From: Chloroflexota bacterium
GTDB taxonomy: Bacteria > Chloroflexota > UBA6077 > FW602-bin22 > JAMCWG01
Assembly: GCA_023475235.1 (NCBI GenBank)
Contig: JAMCWG010000116.1
Coordinates: forward strand, 1 to 64,000
Length of the DNA stretch: 64,000 bases
Reading direction: 5' to 3'
Positions within the stretch are counted from its first letter, which is position 1. Each line of letters begins with the position of its first letter. A model generated the notes under the pieces. The model had not been told where the DNA came from and did no database searches. It worked only from the letters and a program-made list of their open reading frames with translations. This document shows positions 37,439-47,084 of the stretch, piece by piece. The translations under genes and the position numbers were made by a program.

Positions 37439-37554
37439 CGGCGCTCCTCCCTGCAATCACAAGAACAAATTGTCATAGTAAAATGCTACGCCAGGCGACG
37501 CGGCCTGTCAACGATTACCGGTGGTCAGCCGGATCGACTCCTCACTCCCGCGTA

Positions 37555-37650
37555 GAGGTGAAGCATTTGCCTTCGTAGTGACGACTTCAGTCGTGACTGT
37601 CGTAGCGACTAAAGTCGCCACTACCGATGGTGGCAAATGCTCCGCCCCTC
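37555..37650. repeat. Nested palindromic (BIME/MITE-like) intergenic element
   Basis: Outer arms gaggtgaagcatttgcc (37555-37571) / ggcaaatgctccgcccctc (37632-37650); inner stem gtagtgacgacttcagtcg...cgactaaagtcgccactac. Confidence 0.7.
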
Positions 37651-37701
37651 GTATTGGTTTCTCGATGGGTGAAGGCCGTGCGCCAATAGCGCCGCCTTGG
37701 A

Positions 37702-38796
37702 TTACACCACGTACTTCTTGACGGTATCCGGGTTCAGCTCAAGGCCTAGCCCCGGCCGGTCCTTGAACGGCGACCACATACCATTCTTCTGCTGGGGAAA
37801 GTCTACGAACAGGAGCTTGTCGTCGTCCTCCACCACGCGAAGGTACTCGACGACCTTCAGGTTTGGCGTGGCGCAGGCCAGGTGGAGATGCACCGTCTGC
37901 ACGGCGTGGGGCGCGACGGGCAGGTTGAATGCCTGGGCCAGGTGGGCCACCTTCATCCACTCGGTGATGCCTCCCACCCTGCCCACATCCGGCTGCACGA
38001 TGTCCGCGCCGCCCCGGGTAATCAGGTCCTTGAAGCCGTACTTGGTGTACTCGTGCTCGCCCGTCGCCACCGGTATGTCGATTGCCGCCGCCACCGCGGC
38101 CAGCCCGTCGATATCGTCGGCCAGCACCGGCTCCTCGAACCAGCCCACATTGTACTGGGCGAACTCACGGGCCATGTAGATGGCCTGCTTGGCGTAGTAG
38201 CCGTTGTTGGCGTCGATGTAGATCTCCACATCGTCCCCCAGGGCCTTACGCACGGCCGCCAATCGGTGGACGTCCTCCCGCTCGGCCTGGCCGAAGTCCT
38301 TGCCCACCTTCATCTTCACCCGCGGGATGCCCTGCTCTACATAGCCCATCTGCTCCCTTATTAGCTCTTCCTCGGTGAAATCGGTCCATCCCCCACTGCC
38401 GTAGATGGGCACGCTGTCGGTGTAAGGCCCCAACAACTGGTAGAGGGGCACCTTGTGGTACTTGGCCCGGAGGTCCCAGAGGGCGATGTCCACGGCGGAG
38501 ATGGCGCAGAAGGCGATGCCCTTGCGGCCGACCCCGCGCACGGTCCAGAACATCTCCCACCAGCGCTTCTCGATGAAGAGGGGGTCCTTGTCCAGCAGGA
38601 CGTCCTTGAGGGTGGTCTCGATGACGGCCTGGATGCCGCGATTGCCGGCGGCCCAGCCCAGCCCCTCGATGCCCTCGTCGGTCAGGATGTGCACGAAGCA
38701 AATGCTGCGCCTGGTGCCGGCCTTGAGAATTGTAGCGTCCATGATCCCTTTACGGGGCAGCTCGATGAAGGTGGTGCGAACGTCGGTGATCTTCAC
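37702..38796 (-). CDS. Enolase-superfamily (mandelate racemase-like) protein
   Basis: VKITDVRTTFIELP; VKMKVGKDFG; IDANNGYYAKQA; WFEEPVLADDIDG; VATGEHEYT. Confidence 0.88.
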   Translation of the reverse strand: MKITDVRTTFIELPRKGIMDATILKAGTRRSICFVHILTDEGIEGLGWAAGNRGIQAVIETTLKDVLLDKDPLFIEKRWWEMFWTVRGVGRKGIAFCAISAVDIALWDLRAKYHKVPLYQLLGPYTDSVPIYGSGGWTDFTEEELIREQMGYVEQGIPRVKMKVGKDFGQAEREDVHRLAAVRKALGDDVEIYIDANNGYYAKQAIYMAREFAQYNVGWFEEPVLADDIDGLAAVAAAIDIPVATGEHEYTKYGFKDLITRGGADIVQPDVGRVGGITEWMKVAHLAQAFNLPVAPHAVQTVHLHLACATPNLKVVEYLRVVEDDDKLLFVDFPQQKNGMWSPFKDRPGLGLELNPDTVKKYVV

Positions 38797-39187
38797 AGCA
38801 AGCTCCTTTTCGCCTTGCGTTTTTCTTCGCTGGGGCTCTGGGAAAAAGGGAGATGGCGGGTCGCGCTGGCGTCCTGTGATGACCATAGCATATGCTTCGA
38901 CGCTTATGCAAGTATTCTGGCCTGCGGCAATTCGCCGAAGGGCGACGTATTGCATGCCACCGTTCCAGCAATTAGAATAGCTCGAAATGGACCTGGCTGA
39001 GGCGGCGAGGGGCCGTGAGAGCACGATTTCGCGCACTATTGTGCTTGAGCGTCCCTGATATCGCTGTGTATGCTGCCCACTCAGCCGGGAGTGGAGGCCG
39101 CACGACCGCCGCTGGGCGGGGAAAGGGTCTGCTCTTAAAATAGCGAAGCATTTTCATCCGCGGTGGTGTCCCAAAGGAACATGGGAA

Positions 39188-39343
39188 CTTTTCATTGTCG
39201 CCAAGCGGTAGCCTTGTGACATATGGTATGCCTCGCCCGCGGCGATGAACCTCACCTCCGGCCTCCGGCCACCCCTCGCCACGGCGAGGGGCCAGGGGGT
39301 GAGGTAAACCACATGGGCAGCCGAATCGCCGGACAATGAAAAG
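39188..39343. mobile_element. MITE-like element (copy 2, inverted relative to copy 1)
   Basis: Terminal repeats cttttcattgtc (39188-39199) / gacaatgaaaag (39332-39343); interior homologous to 22241-22402 when reverse-complemented. Confidence 0.7.
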
Positions 39344-39387
39344 ACCCCGGGGCGTGGAGTAGGCGTCTTGACGACGAGGAGACCTGG

Positions 39388-41514
39388 ATGATCCACCGAA
39401 GTCCCTCATCTGCGGCCGCTGGCCTGGCCGTGTTGCTGATAGCGCTTTCCGTGTGGGGCGGGTCGCTCGGATACGCGTCGCCGCCAGCGCCGTCGACGCC
39501 TGAGCAGGCCTCTCCCTCGCCCGCCAGGACCGGGCACCCGAAGCTGGACTCGGCGCTCGCTGCCCTGGTCGATGCTTATCAACAGGGAGGAGCGGCACGG
39601 GCTCGCGCCCTGGCAGAGGCAAGCGGGCTTCGACTGCAGGATACCAGAGTGCGCGTCATCGTGGAGGCAGCAGACCCGGCCGGGTCCGCCGAGCCGGCGA
39701 CCAGGGCTGCGGGAGGCTCGGCGATCGTGAGCTACGGACGGCTGGCGCGTGCTGAGGTGCCCATATCCCAGTTGACAGCGCTGGCCGAGCAGCCGAATGT
39801 GCGGAGAGTGCGACGTCCGCTCCGGCCCACGGCCGTGGCTACCGGCCAGGGAGTGGCCCTGAGCGGCGCCGACGTCTGGCAAGGGGCAGGCTACAACGGC
39901 GCGGGTGTAAAGGTAGCCATTGTGGACCTGGGCTTTCAGGGCTACACCTCTCTGCTGGGCACCGAGTTGCCGGCCACCGTGAACACCGCCTGCACACAGC
40001 AGCCACTGGAGAATGGAGAAAGGCACGGCGCGGCGGTGGCCGAGATCGTCCACGATATGGCACCCGCGGCCTCACTCTACCTGGTGAACATCAATGACGA
40101 AGTCGACCTGGGCAATGCCGTCGACTGCTTGATTGCCGATGGTGTTTCGGTGGCCAATCACTCGGTCGCCTGGGGGTACGAAGCGGCCGGCGACGGCACG
40201 GGCGTGGTGAACGGCATCGTCAACCGGGCGGTGAGTGGCGGCATCTTCTGGACCAACGCCGCCGGCAATTACCAGAAGAGTCACTGGGGAGGGACCTGGA
40301 GCGATCCCGACGGCAACGGCTGGCTGAACTTCGCCGCCGCCGACGAGATCAACACCATTTACGCCGGGGGAGACACCTGCGTCTTCTTGCGCTGGAACGA
40401 CCATTGGGGCACCTCCAGCAACGACTATGACTTGTATTTGTTCCCGTCTGGCCTCGCCCCGGCATACGATAGTTACGGCAATGTCATCAACGCTACGGCG
40501 ATGAGCACTGACTATCAGAATGGGACGGGCGACCCGCTGGAATGGTTATGCGCGAATGTCTCGGGCGGATACTATGACATACGCGTCAAACGGGCCAATG
40601 CCAATGGAGCTTCAACCTTTGATCTGTTAACTTACGGGAATACACTGAAGTACCAGACGGCCGCCGGTAGCCTGCCCAATCCGGCCGACAATGCCTCGCC
40701 GGGGATGGCCAGCGTTGGAGCGGTGCCGTGGAGCAGCCCCACCAGCTTGGAGTCGTTTTCCTCGGAGGGTCCCACGACGGACGGGCGCATCAAGCCCGAC
40801 CTGGCCGGGCCCGACGGCGTGAGCAGCATAGCATATTCCGGCAGCTTTTACGGCACCAGCGCCTCGTCTCCGCACGTGGCCGGCGCGGCCGCGCTGGTGA
40901 AGCAGGCATTCCCGGCCTACACTCCCGCCAATATCCGCGCATACCTGGAGAGCACGGCCACGGACCTCGGGACGCCCGGCAAGGACGACCTATTCGGTGC
41001 CGGTCGCCTGCTGGTGCCGGCCCCGATTACGGGCACCGTTGCCATCGGCGGCCACGTCGGACTGCAGGGCCGGCCTGCGCCGCCCAGCAGCCAATGGGTG
41101 ATCACGGCCACCCTCGGCATATATCCCCCGGGCGGCGCTGCGCCATCCAGCGTGTACACCCCTACCACCGATGCGTCGGGCAATTTCACTGTTACCACGG
41201 GCATCACCTACACAAATTCGGCGCCTGGGATGTACGATGTGCGGGTGAAGGGGATCAATACGCTGGCCCGCCGGCTGCTCAACCAGCCTATGACCAGTAC
41301 CCACCGGCTCCTTGATTTCGGCACCCTCAAAGAGGGCGACGCCGACGGCGATAACTATGTCAATATCACGGACTTCTCGGTGCTCCGCAGCGGCTTTGGG
41401 CTGTGCCAGGGGAATGCCGGCTACGATCCCCGCACCGACTTCAATCAGGACGGATGCACCACGATCCTCGACTTCTCGCTGCTGCGCACGAACTTCGGGC
41501 AGGCGAGCGAGTAA
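39388..41514 (+). CDS. Secreted S8 (subtilisin-like) serine protease with C-terminal dockerin-like module
   Basis: VKVAIVDLGF (Asp), ERHGAAVAEIVHD (His), FYGTSASSPHVAGAAALVK (Ser); C-terminus GDADGDNYVNITDFSVLRSGFG...DFNQDGCTTILDFSLLRTNFG. Confidence 0.88.
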   Translation: MIHRSPSSAAAGLAVLLIALSVWGGSLGYASPPAPSTPEQASPSPARTGHPKLDSALAALVDAYQQGGAARARALAEASGLRLQDTRVRVIVEAADPAGSAEPATRAAGGSAIVSYGRLARAEVPISQLTALAEQPNVRRVRRPLRPTAVATGQGVALSGADVWQGAGYNGAGVKVAIVDLGFQGYTSLLGTELPATVNTACTQQPLENGERHGAAVAEIVHDMAPAASLYLVNINDEVDLGNAVDCLIADGVSVANHSVAWGYEAAGDGTGVVNGIVNRAVSGGIFWTNAAGNYQKSHWGGTWSDPDGNGWLNFAAADEINTIYAGGDTCVFLRWNDHWGTSSNDYDLYLFPSGLAPAYDSYGNVINATAMSTDYQNGTGDPLEWLCANVSGGYYDIRVKRANANGASTFDLLTYGNTLKYQTAAGSLPNPADNASPGMASVGAVPWSSPTSLESFSSEGPTTDGRIKPDLAGPDGVSSIAYSGSFYGTSASSPHVAGAAALVKQAFPAYTPANIRAYLESTATDLGTPGKDDLFGAGRLLVPAPITGTVAIGGHVGLQGRPAPPSSQWVITATLGIYPPGGAAPSSVYTPTTDASGNFTVTTGITYTNSAPGMYDVRVKGINTLARRLLNQPMTSTHRLLDFGTLKEGDADGDNYVNITDFSVLRSGFGLCQGNAGYDPRTDFNQDGCTTILDFSLLRTNFGQASE

Positions 41515-41582
41515 TGGCAGCGAGGCGCCGGCTTTCGACGGGCGCTCAGTGAGAAGTGGAGTGCTCCTCTTCCATTCGTCAC

Positions 41583-41611
41583 TTGAACCGAGATACTCCT
41601 CACGTTATACT
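41583..41611 (+). promoter_or_regulatory. Putative sigma70 promoter TTGAAC-N17-TATACT
   Basis: ttgaac 41583-41588, tatact 41606-41611, upstream of the CDS at 41655. Confidence 0.6.
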
Positions 41612-41654
41612 CTAGCTGGCCTTGCGTCGTAGTCCACACTGCTGAGGTGCGACG

Positions 41655-44114
41655 ATGCGATCTGCGCTGTTGTTGATGGTATTGGCTGTGGCCTCCATTC
41701 TCGCTTTGACGGCGGTCCACTTCTTCCCTCAGGCTGCGGACAACTCTGTGGCTGCTGCTCCTCCGCCTCCTCAATCGACGCCTGGGATGCCCATCCAGGC
41801 CTGGGTGGCGCGCTACAACGGCCCGGACAATGGTGATGACTATGCGACTGCCAGCGCGGTCGATGCGAGCGGCAATGTCTACGTCACCGGCTATTCGATG
41901 GGCAGCAACACCGGCAAGGACTACTTGACGGTCAAGTACAGCCCCAACGGTAGCGTTCTGTGGGCTGTCCGTTACAATGGACCGGCTAATGGTGACGATG
42001 TGCCCGTCGCACTAGCCCTGCACTCCCAGGGGAATGTCTACGTCACCGGAGGATCATCCGGCAGCGGGACCAGCACCGACTACGCGACCATCAAGTATGA
42101 TTCGAATGGCAATCAGCTATGGGTGGTGCGCTATGATGGGCCTATTAGCCAGAGAGACGGCGCCGCGGCTGTGGCCGTCGATGCGGCCGGAAACGTTTAT
42201 GTGACCGGTTCTGCGTCAACCGGCCCCCTCATCGGGCTGAACTATCCTTCCGATTACGCCACCGTCAAGTACGACGCGGCGGGCCACCAACAGTGGGTCG
42301 CTATGTATGCCGGCCTCGGTGACCCCAGTCGTTCGGACCGGGCGACTGCCCTCGCCTTGGATGGGCAGAACAACGTATATGTCACCGGCGTCTCCTATGG
42401 GAATGCCAGCACCTGGGACGATTTCGCCACCGTGAAATACGATACCAACGGGAACCAGTTGTGGGTAGCCCGCTACAACGGCCCGGACAGCAAGCGCGAC
42501 TGGCCTTGGAAGATAGTAGTGGACGGGGCCGGCAACGCGTACGTGACGGGCTCTAGTATGAGGACCAGCGGGCTGGATTATGCGACAGTCAAGTATGACA
42601 CCAACGGGAACCAGGTATGGTCCTCGCTCTGGGGCGGTCCGGACAATAGTGATGATGTGCCCCAGGCGATAGCGCTTGACGGGGCGGGAGGTATCTACGT
42701 CACTGGCGCGTCCGGTCCCCCGACTGCCAGCGACATAGTCACGGTAAGGTACGATGGCGGCGGAAACGAGATGTGGGTTGCTCGCTACGATAAGCCGGTC
42801 ACCAACCCCTACGGCGGCCCCTATGATGATCGTCCCTCTGCTATGGCAGTAGACGCCCATGGCAATGCTTATGTTGCCGGCCAGTCGTGGATCTGGGGTT
42901 CGGACCCGCTGGAGTTGGTCACCATCAAGTATGGGCTCGACGGCAGCCAGCAATGGATTAGCCGATACACCGGGGTGACGAACACTTGCGAGAACGTAGC
43001 CCAGTCGATTTCGGTCGATCAAAAGGCGAATGTGTATGTCGCAGGCTACACTTGTGGCGCTCCCTCGTCCTCGTATGATTACCTGGCTGTGAAGTATGTA
43101 CAGCCGACGCCGGGCGTGAGCAACCCGCTGATGGCCGTCACCTTGCCCGTTTCGGGCACCACCGTCTACGCCCCCTTCGAGCTGCAGGGATGGGCCCTCG
43201 ACTTCGGCGCTCCTGCTGGAACGGGCGTATCGGCGGTCGGCGTCTACGCCCTGCCGCAGCCCTCCGGCGCGCCGATCAGCCTTGGCCTGGCCACCTACGG
43301 CGAGGCTCGGCCCGACATCGGCACAGCATACGGCGACCAGTTCGCCAATGCCGGGTTTCGGATCTGGGTACCGGCGGGTGTGCTGCCGGCGGGCAGCTAC
43401 ATCCTGCGCTCCTACGCTTACAGCACAGTAGGGGCAGCCTGGAACAACGCCTACGATGTGCTGCTGAGCGTGGCCGCGGCCAGTACGGCGACACCGAGTC
43501 CCACGGGCACGGCCACCGCCACGCCCACCGTGACGAACACACCTACGGTGACGAACACGCCTACGGCCAGCAGCACGCCTACCGTCGCGAATACGCCCAC
43601 GGCTACAGGCACGCCGACGCGGACGCCGCAGCCGGGGGAGGCGGCTACGCTGCTCGGCCACGTGGCCCTGGAGGGGCGGATCAACCCGACGCCCCATGCG
43701 TCGTATGCCATTACGGTAAGCCTTGTCTTGCTTCAGCCGGGGACGGACATCGTCGGCTACCAGTCCTCGCTGGTGGCCGATCAGTCGGGTTACTTCACCG
43801 TGACCAATCTGACCGCCGGCACCTATGATCTGCGCGCCAAGGGCAGTCACACGCTGAGCCGCAAGCTGGGGAGCGCAGCGCTGGTCTCGGGCGACAACAG
43901 CGTGGACTGGGCGAGCCGGGGGCCGTTGAGAGAAGGGGATGCCGATGACGACAACTATGTGACGATCCTGGACTTCTCGGTTGTGCGCGCTGGGTTCGGC
44001 AAGTGCGAGGGAGATGCCGGCTACGGTGCCCGCACCGACTTCAATCAGGACGGATGCACCACGATCCTCGACTTCTCGCTGCTGCGCACGAATTTCGGGC
44101 AGGCTGGGGAGTAG
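41655..44114 (+). CDS. Secreted SBBP-like beta-propeller protein with T/P linker and C-terminal dockerin-like module
   Basis: About 8 repeats of W-x3-Y-x-G-P...GNVYVTG-S...TVKYD; TP-rich linker; C-terminus GDADDDNYVTILDFSVVRAGFG...DFNQDGCTTILDFSLLRTNFG. Confidence 0.85.
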   Translation: MRSALLLMVLAVASILALTAVHFFPQAADNSVAAAPPPPQSTPGMPIQAWVARYNGPDNGDDYATASAVDASGNVYVTGYSMGSNTGKDYLTVKYSPNGSVLWAVRYNGPANGDDVPVALALHSQGNVYVTGGSSGSGTSTDYATIKYDSNGNQLWVVRYDGPISQRDGAAAVAVDAAGNVYVTGSASTGPLIGLNYPSDYATVKYDAAGHQQWVAMYAGLGDPSRSDRATALALDGQNNVYVTGVSYGNASTWDDFATVKYDTNGNQLWVARYNGPDSKRDWPWKIVVDGAGNAYVTGSSMRTSGLDYATVKYDTNGNQVWSSLWGGPDNSDDVPQAIALDGAGGIYVTGASGPPTASDIVTVRYDGGGNEMWVARYDKPVTNPYGGPYDDRPSAMAVDAHGNAYVAGQSWIWGSDPLELVTIKYGLDGSQQWISRYTGVTNTCENVAQSISVDQKANVYVAGYTCGAPSSSYDYLAVKYVQPTPGVSNPLMAVTLPVSGTTVYAPFELQGWALDFGAPAGTGVSAVGVYALPQPSGAPISLGLATYGEARPDIGTAYGDQFANAGFRIWVPAGVLPAGSYILRSYAYSTVGAAWNNAYDVLLSVAAASTATPSPTGTATATPTVTNTPTVTNTPTASSTPTVANTPTATGTPTRTPQPGEAATLLGHVALEGRINPTPHASYAITVSLVLLQPGTDIVGYQSSLVADQSGYFTVTNLTAGTYDLRAKGSHTLSRKLGSAALVSGDNSVDWASRGPLREGDADDDNYVTILDFSVVRAGFGKCEGDAGYGARTDFNQDGCTTILDFSLLRTNFGQAGE
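43500..43630 (+). repeat. Degenerate tandem repeat encoding the TPTVTNTPTxxxTPT linker
   Basis: Repeats of acgaacacgcctacggtg-like units within the CDS. Confidence 0.7.
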
Positions 44115-44122
44115 CGGACAGC

Positions 44123-44644
44123 TTACGGCGAGCCGGCCCTGCCGGCTCGCGGGCCCTGGCCACGGGCGCGGCGCAGCACGGCGGCAAGAAGTCCGCCGGC
44201 GAGGCCGCCGGTCGCGCCGAGCAGCAGCCCGACGATGGCCGACATAATGGCGAACTCCGCGAGCTCTACCGCACCTTCCAGCCATCCCCCCGATTCGGCG
44301 AGTGGCCTTCCCAGGACCAAGCGGTAGAGCAACATCCACAATAAGAGCTCGCCCAGCAGGTTGATCTCAATGAGGAGCAGACCGGCCTGCAGGCCGGCTC
44401 CGATGCTGGGCCCGATCCGCCGCGCACCCGTGGGCGGGCCCTGCCGCCACCACCCCACCAGGGCGCCAACCGCAAAGGGCAGGAGCAAATTCAGGTAGAT
44501 GGCGACCGGGTGCATCCCGATGGGTCTGCCCGCGGCGTCGAACAGCCACGTGGCCAGCGTGGTCACCCAGACGGCGAGCCAGCATATAAGGAACAACGTC
44601 GCCGCCAGCGGGTGTGTCTGCATCTCCTGCCAAATCCACCTCAA
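44123..44644 (-). CDS. Hypothetical multi-TM membrane protein
   Basis: 173 aa with ~4 hydrophobic segments. Confidence 0.5.
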   Translation of the reverse strand: MRWIWQEMQTHPLAATLFLICWLAVWVTTLATWLFDAAGRPIGMHPVAIYLNLLLPFAVGALVGWWRQGPPTGARRIGPSIGAGLQAGLLLIEINLLGELLLWMLLYRLVLGRPLAESGGWLEGAVELAEFAIMSAIVGLLLGATGGLAGGLLAAVLRRARGQGPRAGRAGSP

Positions 44645-44904
44645 TCAGGCCATCCCCTTCCTCGTATGGTCGCATCGAGGGCGATGGTCGGGTCGAGCCC
44701 GACCATGATTGTCCCCATTCGTCGGGCAGCGGGGACAACCACCATGGTCACGACCTCGCCCTCGCCCAGGCGAGTTCTCCTGCGGCGAATGTTCCATCGC
44801 CTCTGGCGACCTTTGGCGACATTCGTATGAGATGGGTCGTGACCATCGGCATGGCATGAGGAGTGCTGCCGCTCCCGGCCGGGGCCCCGCGGGGGCACGA
44901 TGAC

Positions 44905-46131
44905 TCAGCCTCCCTCCTTGGCCGCCACGGCCGCGTGCAGGACCTGGTACTCCGGCCGGTAGTCCTTTATGCGGATCCGCTGGGTGAAGATGAGCGATAG
45001 GGCAACGAAGAATGCCCCGAACATAAAGGATACCTCGTAGCCGAAGGTCTGCCACAGCAGCCCTCCCGTAATCGGAATCACGATGGCCGCCATGTGGCTG
45101 GTGCTGATCCCCATCGCCAGGCTGGTCGAGAGGTCTTTCGGGTCGGCTATCTTGCGCAGGTAGGTGTTGATGCTCATCCCGGCCACCATAAAGATGCGGC
45201 CCAGCACGTACATCGCGCACAGGTACCAGACATTGTGCACGAGGGCGAAGCCGCCGAAGGCGATGATGTGCATGACATAGGCCAGGGTGAGCACCGAACG
45301 CTCGCCCCTGGTATCCACCAGCTTGCCGAAGATGGGCGCCACCCACCAGTTGGTGATCGCGTTGAACAGGAGCAGCAGGGTGATGTTCTGGACGCTCACT
45401 CCGTATATGTCCACCAGGGCGAAAAGGGCGAAGGTCTGGAAGATCTCGAAGCGACAGCCGTCCAGGAAATTGAGCACATAGTACAGCCAGTACTGGCGCT
45501 TCAAGACGAAGCTCTGCTGCCGCACGGCGCCCTTGAGGGGCGGGAGGAAGAACAGCCCGATGCCGCCCAGTATGACGACGATGGCCGACACGAAGAACAT
45601 GCCCCGCATCGTGACGATGCTCACGATCAGGTAGGTGAGGACCATCGCCACCAGGGTGCCGACGGACCCGATGCTGGACAGGCGGCCCATTATGCGGCCC
45701 TCTTCGCCCGGCTTGGCCAGGCTGAGGCCGAGCGTATAGTAGAGCTGGGCCCAGCCATGGAAGCCGACGCCCCCGATCACGACGACCACCATTAGCTGGT
45801 TGAAGTTCTGGGCGAGGCCATAGCCGCCGTAGCCCAGGGCCATCAGCAGTATGGAGGCGGCCGCTACCTTGGCCGGCGCGAAACGCATGGTGAGGGCGGC
45901 CAGGGCCACGATGATGAACCCCGTGAACTCGCGCCCGGCCGTCATGAAGCCCATCTGGGCACCCTCCATCCCCAGGTCTTGCTTGAAGAAGTTGGTCTGG
46001 ATGGACTGGGTGATGCCGGAGTTGAAGTTGATGGCGAAGACGGCGAGGGCGAGAAGGGCGAAGGCCCAGTTCTGCGCTATCGCGGCTAGTCCCGCCTGCG
46101 GGAGGCTGAGGCTCGAACGCACCATTCTCAT
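44905..46131 (-). CDS. MFS transporter
   Basis: 12-TM hydrophobicity; start at MRMVRSSLSLPQAG (46131). Confidence 0.8.
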   Translation of the reverse strand: MRMVRSSLSLPQAGLAAIAQNWAFALLALAVFAINFNSGITQSIQTNFFKQDLGMEGAQMGFMTAGREFTGFIIVALAALTMRFAPAKVAAASILLMALGYGGYGLAQNFNQLMVVVVIGGVGFHGWAQLYYTLGLSLAKPGEEGRIMGRLSSIGSVGTLVAMVLTYLIVSIVTMRGMFFVSAIVVILGGIGLFFLPPLKGAVRQQSFVLKRQYWLYYVLNFLDGCRFEIFQTFALFALVDIYGVSVQNITLLLLFNAITNWWVAPIFGKLVDTRGERSVLTLAYVMHIIAFGGFALVHNVWYLCAMYVLGRIFMVAGMSINTYLRKIADPKDLSTSLAMGISTSHMAAIVIPITGGLLWQTFGYEVSFMFGAFFVALSLIFTQRIRIKDYRPEYQVLHAAVAAKEGG

Positions 46132-46154
46132 CTGCAACCCTCGAAAGGAAATGA

Positions 46155-47075
46155 TCACCCAACAGCCGCCAGGAATGATGCGACGTCCTCCCGGCTCGGC
46201 ATGGAGGGCTGGGCCCCCGGCCTGGTGACAGAGAGCGCGGCCACCGCGCTGGCGTAGTATACAGCATCCGGCAGCGAACGTCCCTCGGCGAAGGCGACCC
46301 CCAGCCCGCCGGCGAACGCATCGCCGGCCGCGGTCGCGTCCACCGCCTGCACCGGCCACGCTGGAAAGTGGCGCACCAGCGCGTGGGTCACCAGCAGCGC
46401 TCCGCGGCTGCCCAGGGTGATCACTGCCGCTTCCGCCCCCTGCTGCAGGAGCTTTCGTCCGGCCGTCTCGGCGCTGGACAGGTCGCTCACCGCCACGCCA
46501 GTCAGTACCTGCGCCTCGATCTCGTTCGGCGTCAACAGGGCTGCAGCGCGGATGACCTCTGCCGGGATGGGCCGGGCCGGCGCGGGGTTCAGCAGGAACG
46601 GCACGTTGTGTTGCTGGGCCAGCGCCGCGGCCGCCGAAACGGCCTCCTCCGGGACCTCTAGCTGTGCCATCACGACCTGGGCCTCACGGATGGCCTCCGC
46701 CGCCGACTGCACGTCTGCCGCCGTGAGCCGGGCGTTGGCCCCGGAGGCGACCACGATGGTGTTCTGCCCAATTTCGTCCACCGTTATCAGGGCCACGCCG
46801 GTGGGTGCTCCGGGATCCCGCAGGGTGTGCTCCAGTCCCACCCCCGCTTCGCGGAGGCTGGCCCCCAACTGGTCGCCGAACGCGTCGGTGCCCACCCGGC
46901 CGACGAAACACACCGCGGCCCCCAGGCGGGCCGCGGCCACGGCCTGGTTGGCGCCCTTGCCGCCGGGTGCCGTGTAGAAGCGGGCCCCGAGCACGGTCTC
47001 TCCCGGCTGGGGCAGCCGAGGCGCTCGCACGACCAGGTCCATATTGGCGCTGCCCACGACGATGATGCGGGCCAT
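46155..47075 (-). CDS. rbsK: Ribokinase (PfkB family)
   Basis: IIVVGSANMDLVVRAPRLPQPGETVLGARFYTAPGGKGANQAVAAARLGA; VDATAAGDAFAGGLGVA. Confidence 0.9.
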   Translation of the reverse strand: MARIIVVGSANMDLVVRAPRLPQPGETVLGARFYTAPGGKGANQAVAAARLGAAVCFVGRVGTDAFGDQLGASLREAGVGLEHTLRDPGAPTGVALITVDEIGQNTIVVASGANARLTAADVQSAAEAIREAQVVMAQLEVPEEAVSAAAALAQQHNVPFLLNPAPARPIPAEVIRAAALLTPNEIEAQVLTGVAVSDLSSAETAGRKLLQQGAEAAVITLGSRGALLVTHALVRHFPAWPVQAVDATAAGDAFAGGLGVAFAEGRSLPDAVYYASAVAALSVTRPGAQPSMPSREDVASFLAAVG

Positions 47076-47084
47076 TGCTGCCTC

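Noticed and set aside
43500-43630. Short tandem repeats as a possible CRISPR array
   Set aside because: Units are degenerate, lack spacers, and encode an in-frame TPT linker.
42216-44339. 707-aa minus-strand ORF antisense to the SBBP propeller
   Set aside because: Low-complexity Arg/Gly-rich translation and mirrors the sense repeats; a shadow ORF.
44645-46321. 558-aa minus-strand ORF in an alternative frame over the MFS gene
   Set aside because: Same-strand frame overlap with Arg/Pro/Gly-rich sequence; the MFS frame has clear TM segments.
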